NCBI GenBank assembly: GCA_017619275.1
Contig: JAFZSR010000075.1
Span: 1-49,129, forward strand
DNA: 49,129 nucleotides
Direction: 5' to 3'
Source: Prevotella sp.
GTDB lineage: Bacteria > Bacteroidota > Bacteroidia > Bacteroidales > Bacteroidaceae
The first letter of the stretch is position 1; the number at the start of each line of letters is the position of its first letter. Under the pieces are notes generated by a model. That model was not told the origin of the DNA and ran no database searches. It saw only the letters and a list, made by a program, of their open reading frames with translations. Below are positions 40,640 through 48,653 of this stretch, piece after piece. A program made the position numbers and the translations under genes.

Positions 40640-42957
40640 CGCACCACCTGCTTCCGCCCGTCGCGGACGTACACCCCCGGCCGTGGCTGGCCCTGCACGC
40701 GGCGGCCCTGCAGGTCGAAGAATGCGCCAGAAGACGACGCTTTATTCTCCTTGGGCACTGATATGCCAGTAAAGTCTGTGCAGCCTTCGCGCAGATAAAT
40801 GCACTTGCCGTCTTCGTAGACCGATACCAGCGTCACCGTGATGCCATCGGCATCATCGTGCCCGAAGGGGAACAGCGGGCCGTACTCCACGTTGCCTATA
40901 CTCTCAATCCAAGATATCTTGCGACCGTCGTGACACGTCAGCTCGAACTGCCTCAGACGGCGGTCGTCCATTTCGACGCAGTCAACCGATGTGCAGACAT
41001 CGTCGCCACCGCTGTTCATGAAGCTGGTGCCGAGCTTCATGTTGAAGATATACTTAGTGCCATCACCACGTACTTTTACCCTTCTGTCCTCCTCCTGCCA
41101 GTAGCTCTCGCTGGGCACCAGTGGACTCTTGTCGCCCTCGGCACGCATTACATAGTATGTATTCCTGCCGATAATGGTGTCGCCCACGATGCGCAAGGAA
41201 TAGTTTCTTTCAGTCTCCTCGCCGGCGTCGTCCTGCTGACTCTCACGGATGTTCCATACCTTGCCAATCTTCAGCATGGAGTAGTACGAATCGTCGGGCA
41301 CGCCTTCGTTCACAGGCAGTACGGTGCCTGGATATACTTCCTTGAACAAATCCACCTCCGACCAGTGCACACAAAGGGTGGCCGAGGCATCCATGCCCCT
41401 GAACAAACCTGTGTTCAGGTCCTTGCGCATAAACTGTCCCCAGATTTTCAGCGTGTCGAGGTGACAACCCTCAAAAGCGAAACCCTCTATCTTGGTGATG
41501 CTCTTGGGCAGGTCGAGCACCTTGAGCGACGTGCAATTTTGGAACGCCTGCACGCCTACCTGCCCGATGCCGTCGGCCAACGCCACGTCGGTCAGGCTGG
41601 TGCAGTCGCTGAACAGGTAGTTGCCGACGGTGGCAACCGTCGAAGGCACGCTGGCCGCCCTAAGGGAAGTGCATTTGGAGAAGGCGCTGGAGCCAATCGA
41701 GGTGACACCCTCCGGGACGTCCACCCGTTCAAGGCCACTGCATCCGTAGAAGGCCGAATGACCAATGTGCTTAACGCCATCGCTAATGACGATGTCTTTC
41801 AGGCTGGTGCACTCCATGAACACTTCATCGTTAATGTTGGACAGACTGCTGGGAAGCTCGACCCGTTCCAACGACTTGCATTTCCCGAAAGCAGAGGATG
41901 AAATATCCTGCACGCCCTCGGGCAGCACGACGGAGACCAGATGGGGATTGCGCGAGAACGCATCGCGACCTATCACCTCCACGCCATCAGGCACGGTGCA
42001 TGATTCGGCCTTGGCTCCAGCGGGATAGCAGTAGAGCCGCTTGCCGTCGACGGAAAGCAGCACGCCGCCGACAGACCGCAGCCACGGGTTGGCGGCATCC
42101 ACCTCTATGGCCTCCAGGCTGTTGCACGACACAAAGGGATTGTCGCTGGTGATGCTAATCGTTGCTGGCAGAGTGACACGGGTCAACGTCTGACAGCCCG
42201 AAAAAGCGTGTGCCTTCATGTTGGTCACGGTATAAGTCTGTTCGCCGTATTCAACCGTTGAGGGTATCTCAAGTTCGCCATTCCATCGGTTCTGCATTTC
42301 CAGCGTGGCCTCGTGCCGTTCATCGTCCAAGCGGTATTTCAGCCCACCCACCTTGACGATTCCCGACTCCCTGTCGCCCGACACGATGCCCAGCATCATC
42401 TCGTCGCCCTCGAAGAGTAGACGACCGTCCACCTCGCAAGTCGTCAGATGGCAATAATCCCCTGGAGTATAAACCCATGGGTCGTCCAAAGCCTGTCTGC
42501 CGCCAATGCCCGACACCCACACAGGTTGCAAGCCGGAGCCAGGCACGAATTTGAAGATGATGCGGCGGAAAGGCTCGCCTGTGGCACCAGTGATGGTGTC
42601 AACCCTCTCCACCTCATGGGCATAGCCATACTCATCGGTGACGGTGTCGCCGGGCATCAGCGAGAAGTCGTAAATCAGCTGCCAATAGTCCATGTTGTGG
42701 GAATAGCGGTAATACACTTTCTGCCCTTCTTCATGAAGGAAGGCGTAAAGCTTTCCATTTCTAAAGTATTTCTTGCATGCCTGGCCGTCAACGATGGTGT
42801 CACCCGAAATGTGGGCCACATAATCGTAATTATATGGAAATTCGTCAAAATAGGTTTTGAGTTCCCAAGTCTTCCCCTCCTCCACCAACGGGCGCCACGT
42901 TTGGGAGAATGCGGCCAAAGGCAACATGGCCAACATAATTGTCAATAGCTTCTTCAT
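40636..42957 (-). CDS. BspA-type leucine-rich repeat secreted protein with tail
   Basis: 773 residues from ATG 42957 (signal KKLLTIMLAMLPLAAFSQ). N-terminal repeat module (WRPLVEEGKTWELKTYFDEF, VWVSGIGGRQAL), then a BspA/LRR_5 region of about ten repeats (for example VTIDGRAFSGC-like MKAHAFSGCQTLTRVTLPAT, VKHIGHSAFYGCSGLERVDV, VTSIGSSAFSKCTSLRAASV), then a second copy of the N-terminal module (YYSMLKIGKVWNIRES, SWIESIGNVEYGPLFPFG, VSVYEDGKCIYLREG) and the tail. BspA-type LRRs commonly bind host or bacterial surface proteins. Strong promoter at 43016-43047. Confidence 0.88.
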   Translation of the reverse strand: MKKLLTIMLAMLPLAAFSQTWRPLVEEGKTWELKTYFDEFPYNYDYVAHISGDTIVDGQACKKYFRNGKLYAFLHEEGQKVYYRYSHNMDYWQLIYDFSLMPGDTVTDEYGYAHEVERVDTITGATGEPFRRIIFKFVPGSGLQPVWVSGIGGRQALDDPWVYTPGDYCHLTTCEVDGRLLFEGDEMMLGIVSGDRESGIVKVGGLKYRLDDERHEATLEMQNRWNGELEIPSTVEYGEQTYTVTNMKAHAFSGCQTLTRVTLPATISITSDNPFVSCNSLEAIEVDAANPWLRSVGGVLLSVDGKRLYCYPAGAKAESCTVPDGVEVIGRDAFSRNPHLVSVVLPEGVQDISSSAFGKCKSLERVELPSSLSNINDEVFMECTSLKDIVISDGVKHIGHSAFYGCSGLERVDVPEGVTSIGSSAFSKCTSLRAASVPSTVATVGNYLFSDCTSLTDVALADGIGQVGVQAFQNCTSLKVLDLPKSITKIEGFAFEGCHLDTLKIWGQFMRKDLNTGLFRGMDASATLCVHWSEVDLFKEVYPGTVLPVNEGVPDDSYYSMLKIGKVWNIRESQQDDAGEETERNYSLRIVGDTIIGRNTYYVMRAEGDKSPLVPSESYWQEEDRRVKVRGDGTKYIFNMKLGTSFMNSGGDDVCTSVDCVEMDDRRLRQFELTCHDGRKISWIESIGNVEYGPLFPFGHDDADGITVTLVSVYEDGKCIYLREGCTDFTGISVPKENKASSSGAFFDLQGRRVQGQPRPGVYVRDGRKQVVR

Positions 42958-43015
42958 AACACATTCAGTTTTAGGCAAAAGATAAATATCTATCGTGACT
43001 TATATTATGGTGCCG

Positions 43016-43047
43016 CAAAGATAGAAAAAAAAAAAGTAACAACCAAA
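43016..43047 (-). promoter_or_regulatory. Promoter of the BspA-type gene, T-tract spacer
   Basis: -33 TTTG (43044-43047), 20-base spacer that contains eleven consecutive T, -7 TATCTTTG (43016-43023). Similar T-tract spacers occur in the promoters at 45708-45738 and 48601-48633. Confidence 0.82.
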
Positions 43048-43080
43048 TTTTTGCAGCAAAAATGACCTTACAAAATTTCC
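43041..43080. repeat. 40-bp duplicate of the HTH-gene 3' end and promoter start
   Basis: Matches 48627-48666 at 38 of 40 positions, including the last codons (GAA ATT TTG TAA) of the HTH regulator gene and the -33 element. Here no regulator gene precedes it, so it is a fragment left by duplication of the regulator/promoter junction. Confidence 0.78.
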
Positions 43081-43124
43081 CTGTAGGCAATCGGCCGTAA
43101 ACGATTTCTTCCTTGCTGATTTAG

Positions 43125-43323
43125 TCTACGGACTCATGGGACTTATAGGACAGTCCTTTGAATCCTTATAGTCCGTAGATTATCTCGGGTGTATTCCAGT
43201 GATATTGGCGCGAGGGGCACTCCTTCTCTCCTCCGCTCCTTAGATCCATTCTAATGCCCATGTTAGTTCGTGGCTATTCATCCATTCCGCTGAGAACCGT
43301 GTAGAACCGTGAAAAACCGTGGC
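43125..43323. repeat. 3'-flank block related to 37579-37866
   Basis: Begins TCTACGGACTCATGGGACTT and ends on the stop region of the next gene. An imperfect hairpin (GGACTTATAGGA versus TCCTTATAGTCC) lies at about 43138-43173 and could terminate the minus-strand transcript. The 42958-43323 gap holds only this block, the 43041 duplicate and the promoter. Confidence 0.78.
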
Positions 43324-44625
43324 TCATTTCACCACCTGCTTCCGCCCGTCGCGGATGTACACCCCTGACCGTGGCTGGCCCTGCACGCGGCGGCCCTGAA
43401 GGTCGAAGCACCGTTGAGGGTGAAAGGTGAGGGATGAAGGGCGAAGGATTGCTTTAACACCATCGGTGTCGCTGCCAAAGTCCTTGCAGCCCAGGAACTG
43501 CAGATGATAGTAATTACTGCCGCCTGTGTGGTTCACCACTTTTGGGTCCATGTCGCTCCAGTAGGCAGGCAGGTCAATGCCGCACTCGCTGCCGATGCCT
43601 TCCGTCCAGGTGGTCAGGTCGGTCGTCTGCCCGTTCACTTGCTGCATCAGCAGTAGGCGGCGGTGGGCTGCGCCCTCCACCATCACCGTGTCTATGGCTA
43701 TCACCGTCATCATGCGGTGTGGCTCGCCAGCTGGCTCATAGACGTCGCCCACCTTCAGCGAGAAGTCGAACATCAGGCGTTCCTGCCCGCCGGGGCGCAG
43801 CTCATATACGCGGCCGTTCTCCTCGCGCATCGCTTTCTCATATATGAGTTCAGCTCTTTTCTGATAGATCTTTTTCCATTGAAGGCCGTTAATCAGCGTG
43901 TCGCCGTCGGCATACATATAGAAGTTGTAGGGCTCCTGAAGGTACCACTCTGCTTCCGAGTCGTGATACCACCACTCCTTCTTTTCGCGCACCAGCATCC
44001 TTCTGGGAGCATCCGTCTTCCCGCTAGGCATGTTCTTAAAGTTTTCTGACGTGAAAATACATTTGCCGTCCTCGTAGCAGGTTATCAGTTTGTGCGTGCC
44101 GCCGGTGACAGCCCATGAAGGCATTGTGTCCAGCAATCCCCTTGAGCTGCCAACGCCTTCCACCCAATAGCCTTCTACAACCTCGCCGGGAAATTCGCCC
44201 GGCTCTCTGAGATGGAACCGTCGGTACCAAGCTCCCTGCACGTAGATGTAGTCAATCGATATGACCTGCTGATTGCCGCCCGGCTTCGTGTCACCGACCT
44301 TCAGGTTGAAGTCGCAGAGCAGCTCCCTGCGGTCGTTAGTTACATGATAGACTCGCCGGTCCTTCTCAAGATATGCACTAGAACTGGTAGAAATTAGCTC
44401 GCCTGTGAGCATATTTCTGAAATCAACATACATCTTGAAGCATTTTTCGCCGTCTACGATGGTGTCACCTTTTATATAGAAGGTATAACTATACTCACGA
44501 AACGAGTTGCCTAAATAGCAGAACCATTCCTTCCCCTCTTTCAGCATCGGGCGGTAGGCTTCCTCTGCAAAGAGACAACCGAAGCAGGCAGAAAGCAAAA
44601 ACAACAGGATAATGCTCTTTCTCAT
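43324..44625 (-). CDS. Secreted protein with two repeat modules and tail
   Basis: 433 residues. Signal peptide 1-21 (LLFLLSACFGCLFA). Module 1 (about 23-200): YRPMLKEGKEWFCYLG, FYIKGDTIVDGEKCFKMY, CDFNLKVGDT, GYWVEGVGSSRGLLD, CYEDGKCIFTSENF. Module 2 (about 210-385): VREKKEWWYHDSEAEW, YADGDTLINGLQWKKIY, FDFSLKVGDVYEPAGEP, TWTEGIGSECGIDLP. Closely related in plan to 37867-39441 and the flanks of 40636-42957. Tail FDLQGRRVQGQPRSGVYI and on. It follows the LRR gene at 44644 by 18 bases and probably shares its transcript. Confidence 0.78.
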   Translation of the reverse strand: MRKSIILLFLLSACFGCLFAEEAYRPMLKEGKEWFCYLGNSFREYSYTFYIKGDTIVDGEKCFKMYVDFRNMLTGELISTSSSAYLEKDRRVYHVTNDRRELLCDFNLKVGDTKPGGNQQVISIDYIYVQGAWYRRFHLREPGEFPGEVVEGYWVEGVGSSRGLLDTMPSWAVTGGTHKLITCYEDGKCIFTSENFKNMPSGKTDAPRRMLVREKKEWWYHDSEAEWYLQEPYNFYMYADGDTLINGLQWKKIYQKRAELIYEKAMREENGRVYELRPGGQERLMFDFSLKVGDVYEPAGEPHRMMTVIAIDTVMVEGAAHRRLLLMQQVNGQTTDLTTWTEGIGSECGIDLPAYWSDMDPKVVNHTGGSNYYHLQFLGCKDFGSDTDGVKAILRPSSLTFHPQRCFDLQGRRVQGQPRSGVYIRDGRKQVVK

Positions 44626-44643
44626 AGTCGATACATAATTTTC

Positions 44644-45678
44644 TTATCTCACCACCTGTTTCTTCCCGTCCACGATGTAGATGCCGGGCTTTGGCTGGCC
44701 CATGACGCGGCGACCCTGCAGGTCGAAGTGTACGAGTGGGGTTGTTGAAACATCAGCTTTTATTGACAAGACCTCTGTAGTATATTCTTCTATGGGTCGT
44801 ATTGATCCAGAGAACACTTTCTTAAATTTTGGTATTTCGGAACGTTGGACGTATATAACCGTCGAATCGTCTATATAGTTGAAACTGTCGTTCCGGAGGT
44901 CTTCAGCAAAAGTACCCCTAATTACTAAAGCATTAAGATGGGTCCATCGAAAGACATTTTCGCCAAAGCGGCTAACATTCTGCGGAATATCAATCACACG
45001 CAGACTCTCGCAATTATCAAATAGATAGGGAGGTATATAAGTTATGCTCTCTGATAGCCTTACAGATTTCAGTTTTTTACAATTCGAAAAAATGCCGCCT
45101 GCCATACGCTGTACACTATTTGGCATTTCTACTGATTCCAGAAATGGACTGGCTTTAAAAGCATTTATTCCAATAAATGATACGCCGTCGGGCACAATAT
45201 AGTTAGCAGCCTTAGCACCCACTGGATAACTATAGAGATGCGTCCTGTCTTTGCTAAACAGCACACCATCTACAGAACACATGCTTGGGTTATCATCGTC
45301 AACCGTTATGCTCTCCAAACTCGTACAGCCATCAAAGGGATTCTTGCAGTCTTCCCATCCTGCGTAGTGTTGAATCTCTATCACCGTCTTAGGAATGGTC
45401 ACCTTCGTCAGCGAGCTACAATCCTTAAATGCTATCCATTCTATCTGCTTTACCGTGTACATCTCACCCTCGTAGGCCACTTGCTCAGGAATCAGTAGCT
45501 CACCCTCCCACCTATTGCCATTGGCCACTTTCGCAGAATGTTCCTCCGTATTTAGTTTATATAGGAGTCCATCAATACTCACCGTTGGATTGGGATCGCC
45601 TCCGCTCCAACCATCTTCGTCGCCTTGCGCATACGACAAGCAAGGCACCATGAACAATAATAGAAATATATACTTCAT
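44644..45678 (-). CDS. BspA-type leucine-rich repeat secreted protein with diverged tail
   Basis: 344 residues. Signal peptide (FLLLFMVPCLSYA). Five to six LRR_5 repeats: VKQIEWIAFKDCSSLTKVTI, PNSVQRMAGGIFSNCKKLKS, SITYIPPYLFDNCESLRVID, NVSRFGENVFRWTHLNAL. Tail reads FDLQGRRVMGQPKPGIYI then VDGKKQVVR, more diverged than the other five. Compared with the 773-residue LRR protein it lacks the flanking modules. Its promoter is at 45708-45738. Likely surface adhesin (family knowledge), target unknown. Confidence 0.86.
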   Translation of the reverse strand: MKYIFLLLFMVPCLSYAQGDEDGWSGGDPNPTVSIDGLLYKLNTEEHSAKVANGNRWEGELLIPEQVAYEGEMYTVKQIEWIAFKDCSSLTKVTIPKTVIEIQHYAGWEDCKNPFDGCTSLESITVDDDNPSMCSVDGVLFSKDRTHLYSYPVGAKAANYIVPDGVSFIGINAFKASPFLESVEMPNSVQRMAGGIFSNCKKLKSVRLSESITYIPPYLFDNCESLRVIDIPQNVSRFGENVFRWTHLNALVIRGTFAEDLRNDSFNYIDDSTVIYVQRSEIPKFKKVFSGSIRPIEEYTTEVLSIKADVSTTPLVHFDLQGRRVMGQPKPGIYIVDGKKQVVR

Positions 45679-45707
45679 ATAGCTCTAAGGTTTTTATATT
45701 CTGTTTG

Positions 45708-45738
45708 CAAAATAGGAAAAAAAACAATACACGCCAAA
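45708..45738 (-). promoter_or_regulatory. Promoter of the 45678/44625 gene pair
   Basis: -33 TTTG (45735-45738), 20-base spacer with eight T, and a slightly short -7 element TATTTTG (45708-45714). Confidence 0.65.
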
Positions 45739-45833
45739 TATTTTTGATTAAAAATCATAAGAATCACAGATTATTCCAGATTGGACCGCCGCTTTGAATA
45801 TTAGGATTTGTAATCCGATAAGACAACCGAGGC

Positions 45834-46994
45834 TCAACGCACCACCTGCTTGCGCCCGTCGCGGATGTACACCCCCGGCCGTGGCTGGCCCTGCACGCGT
45901 CGGCCCTGTAGGTCGAAGACTGTTGGGCTTTCTGCCATGGGCATGGCATTTGGCGCTACTCCAGTTTCTATGTCCTCAAAGACCAATGCCATTTCAACAT
46001 CAGTACTGGAGAAAGAAAAGTCGAACAGAAAATATGCCCTGAAAGGGCCTATATGCACACCACCCCAATACCCCCTACTTTCGCAGTCGAGCGTCTTGTC
46101 GACAAGCCAAACACTCCAATTCTCTGTGAACTGGAAACCGCGATGAAAGTATGAACCACGCAAATAGCACATTGTTGAGCCAAAAGCCAGGAACTGCACG
46201 TCTTCTGGCACGCAGTCCTTTCTGTCATAGTCCGACACCTTCAGCTCGAAGTCTGTTTCAGGAACGATGACATACGGGATGTTTGCTTGTGGTGAACACT
46301 CACGACTGAAGAAGATGGTTGACTCGCCATCGGGGTATGTCCCAACGTATTCATAACGGTTGGGAGAATAATACCTTCCCCAAGCTGGGTCTGGAGCTAC
46401 TGGCAGCACGATGGTGGCCGGCTGGTCTTGATAATAGAAAACCTTGTCAACAAGAACGACAGCATCCTTTTGATGCGTATTAAACAGATCATTGTAATAG
46501 GTGCAGTAGCCTGGGGCATACACAACAAGTTCGATGTTTTGAAGATCTTTCTTTGAGGAGAACACTCCATTATCATCCGTAAAGCTCTCCAGTTCAGGAT
46601 GCCCCCAAATAATGACATGTGCGCCCGCAACTGGCGAACCGTTTTGATTGACCACTTTGAACGAGAAACAGGTGCTCCCGTCTTGAGGGGTTGATGGTTC
46701 GGCTTGGCTGAGGACTATCTCCTGCTGGGGTGAATCGCTAAAAAATGTACCGTAATAGGTTTGATAATCTTGATGTGTAACGATAAACGGTAACATTCCC
46801 AATGACGTCCTACCAGTAAAGACCCCCTCCTCGTCGGTAAAGGTCTCGTTGGCCGGGACGCTTGGGAAAAAGACATGGGCACCCACCACGGGCTCGTTGT
46901 CGGCATTCATCACCTTGACAGAAAACTGTTCAGATTGTGCTTGCGAGACTGCCGACATCAGCATGCAGCAGATAATGGCTAAGAAATGTTTCAT
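45834..46994 (-). CDS. Secreted protein with two carboxypeptidase-regulatory-like domains and tail
   Basis: 386 residues. Signal peptide (ICCMLMSAVSQA). Two consecutive regulatory-like beta sandwiches: VKVMNADNEPVVGAHVFFPS (about 23-95) and FKVVNQNGSPVAGAHVIIWG (about 103-180). A third module follows, ATIVLPVAPDPAWGRYYSPN and PQANIPYVIVPETDFELKVS, shared with the next gene, then the tail. The start lies 44 bases after the 47039 gene's stop, without a clear own promoter, so an operon with 47039-48415 is likely. Carboxypeptidase-regulatory-like domains in secreted proteins usually serve as structural or binding modules. Confidence 0.8.
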   Translation of the reverse strand: MKHFLAIICCMLMSAVSQAQSEQFSVKVMNADNEPVVGAHVFFPSVPANETFTDEEGVFTGRTSLGMLPFIVTHQDYQTYYGTFFSDSPQQEIVLSQAEPSTPQDGSTCFSFKVVNQNGSPVAGAHVIIWGHPELESFTDDNGVFSSKKDLQNIELVVYAPGYCTYYNDLFNTHQKDAVVLVDKVFYYQDQPATIVLPVAPDPAWGRYYSPNRYEYVGTYPDGESTIFFSRECSPQANIPYVIVPETDFELKVSDYDRKDCVPEDVQFLAFGSTMCYLRGSYFHRGFQFTENWSVWLVDKTLDCESRGYWGGVHIGPFRAYFLFDFSFSSTDVEMALVFEDIETGVAPNAMPMAESPTVFDLQGRRVQGQPRPGVYIRDGRKQVVR

Positions 46995-47038
46995 ATCATA
47001 TACTTTTAAGGTTCATCATTTTATTTCAAACACAGCGC

Positions 47039-48415
47039 TTATTTCAGCACGAGCTTCCGCCCGTTGCGGATGTACACCCCTGACCGTGGCTGGCCCTGCA
47101 CGCGGCGTCCCTGCAGGTCGTGGAAAACGCCACCACTAAAAGCATTAGTCTCTAATGCCTCTATTGATGAATCCTCACCGATGAACACAAAAACGTCTCG
47201 ATCATCCGGAGACTTGTCTTTGATAAAGCATCTAAAGGGCGGGGTGCTTTCTATATACCTCTCTCGTTTTCTCCAGCCATTGTCACGGCCTTTCTCATCA
47301 AGGAAATAAAAACCAGTGCCATTGTCTACAGGCATCAACTGTTTGTTGCTGTAACATCCATATATTCCTGCTGCATCGTTCCAATCGGCAAAGCGTGGGT
47401 CGTCGTAAGGCAGAGGCACAAACACTGTGTCTGGTAGTTGGCTCAAGTCGTAGTCGGCAAGGATGACATCAAAGTCTTGCTCTGGAAATATCACGTAAGG
47501 GGTGTTGGCTTGTGGATTTTCTTCACGCTCAAAATAGAGCTTGATGGAATAGCTTGTGGACATTTCCCGGAAGGCCAACTTGTAATAGCGGGCCAGCGAG
47601 GGGTCAGGGTTCACCGGCAGGATGATGCTGGCCCGTTGTCCCGCCTTGTAATGCACGGCATCTGTCAGCACCACTTCAGATGGGTTTGTCTTACTGTCCC
47701 AAAAATACAACTCATGATACGGTGCACACCCAGGGGCTGTGATGCGACATTGCATACTAAGGTTCTTCCTCAGAGCCAAAGAATATTCACCCTTGCTGTT
47801 GGTTTGGGCTTTAAAAACTGATGAGAAATACTTTTGGTAAAGGAACAGTTGGGCGCCAGCCACAGGGAGGCCGTCTTGGTTGATGATGGTGCCCTCTATT
47901 GTTTGCATCTCTGTTAAAACTGTAACGATTGGGAAAGCCCCGCCTGAGTAGGTCTGAAAGAATACAGAATCCTCTCGACTCTCCCCCTCACTCTCCACGG
48001 TCAGAGATTTACTGCCGAACGCAATCACTGAATGAGGGCTTGGCAAATTGATGTCCATAAGTGCAATGGGGTCTTCTTCTGTGCCGCCATTGGGTATCGT
48101 GCACACATCATCGAATACTACAAAATTCTTCCCGCCATCCGCAAATGTTATTTTCACATGGCGGGTAATGTCGTTTCCTGGATTGTAGCCCTTGAACACC
48201 ATTTTGGTTATGAGGTCGCCTGGGCACAGGTCAAATTGCCCATTTCCCCAACTTAATGTCGATTTGCTATGTTCCACAGTCACGTCGATGGGAGCTGTGG
48301 TGGTGTAACCGTTTGGAGCTGCGGAATTGTGGGTGAGTGTCAACGTATCCCGTTCCTGTGCGAAAGCCAACAGGGGAAGGGCAAGGATGTGCAGTAACAA
48401 CAAAGTTCTTTTCAT
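47039..48415 (-). CDS. Secreted protein with carboxypeptidase-regulatory-like domain and tail
   Basis: 458 residues. Signal peptide (LLLHILALPLLAFA). An N-terminal beta domain (about 25-155) is followed by one regulatory-like domain (EGTIINQDGLPVAGAQLFLY), then the module ASIILPVNPDPSLARYYKLA and PQANTPYVIFPEQDFDVILA, the same as in the downstream gene. Tail FHDLQGRRVQGQPRSGVY and on. Immediately upstream is the dead-gene remnant 48427-48540, so the transcript would start at the 48601 promoter and carry a leader of about 180 bases through that remnant. Confidence 0.8.
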   Translation of the reverse strand: MKRTLLLLHILALPLLAFAQERDTLTLTHNSAAPNGYTTTAPIDVTVEHSKSTLSWGNGQFDLCPGDLITKMVFKGYNPGNDITRHVKITFADGGKNFVVFDDVCTIPNGGTEEDPIALMDINLPSPHSVIAFGSKSLTVESEGESREDSVFFQTYSGGAFPIVTVLTEMQTIEGTIINQDGLPVAGAQLFLYQKYFSSVFKAQTNSKGEYSLALRKNLSMQCRITAPGCAPYHELYFWDSKTNPSEVVLTDAVHYKAGQRASIILPVNPDPSLARYYKLAFREMSTSYSIKLYFEREENPQANTPYVIFPEQDFDVILADYDLSQLPDTVFVPLPYDDPRFADWNDAAGIYGCYSNKQLMPVDNGTGFYFLDEKGRDNGWRKRERYIESTPPFRCFIKDKSPDDRDVFVFIGEDSSIEALETNAFSGGVFHDLQGRRVQGQPRSGVYIRNGRKLVLK

Positions 48416-48426
48416 CGTGGTTATGT

Positions 48427-48540
48427 TTATTTAATGGTTATTGATGCTCCTTTCTCCACTTTGAAGCCCTCGTCGAGGAGGACTCCCCAGCTCCGAGAGT
48501 TAACGACCAACGCTGGGATACAAAGCCAGTCTGAGGTCAA
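48427..48540 (-). pseudogene. 3' remnant of a coathanger-stack-type secreted protein
   Basis: 37 codons to TAA at 48427: LTSDWLCIPALVVNSRS, then WGVLLDEGFKVEKGASITIK. The end resembles the C-terminus of the 39553 protein (GVILKNNVTVEEGATMKI). A stop codon immediately precedes it. Upstream, ATG near 48578 opens a ten-codon frame (MSPLENVALI) just after the 48601 promoter. This looks like the two ends of a collapsed gene. Confidence 0.6.
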
Positions 48541-48600
48541 TGTCTAATCAAATTAGTGCCACATTTTCAAGTGGACTCATGTATTACAAACTCTCCGCTG

Positions 48601-48633
48601 CAAATATAGCAAAAAAAACAAATACGAACCAAA
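48601..48633 (-). promoter_or_regulatory. Promoter upstream of the 48427 remnant and 47039-48415 gene
   Basis: -33 TTTG (48630-48633), 21-base spacer with eight T, -7 TATATTTG (48601-48608). It begins 21 bases after the HTH gene stop. Confidence 0.75.
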
Positions 48634-48653
48634 TTTTTCCAGCATAAATGACC

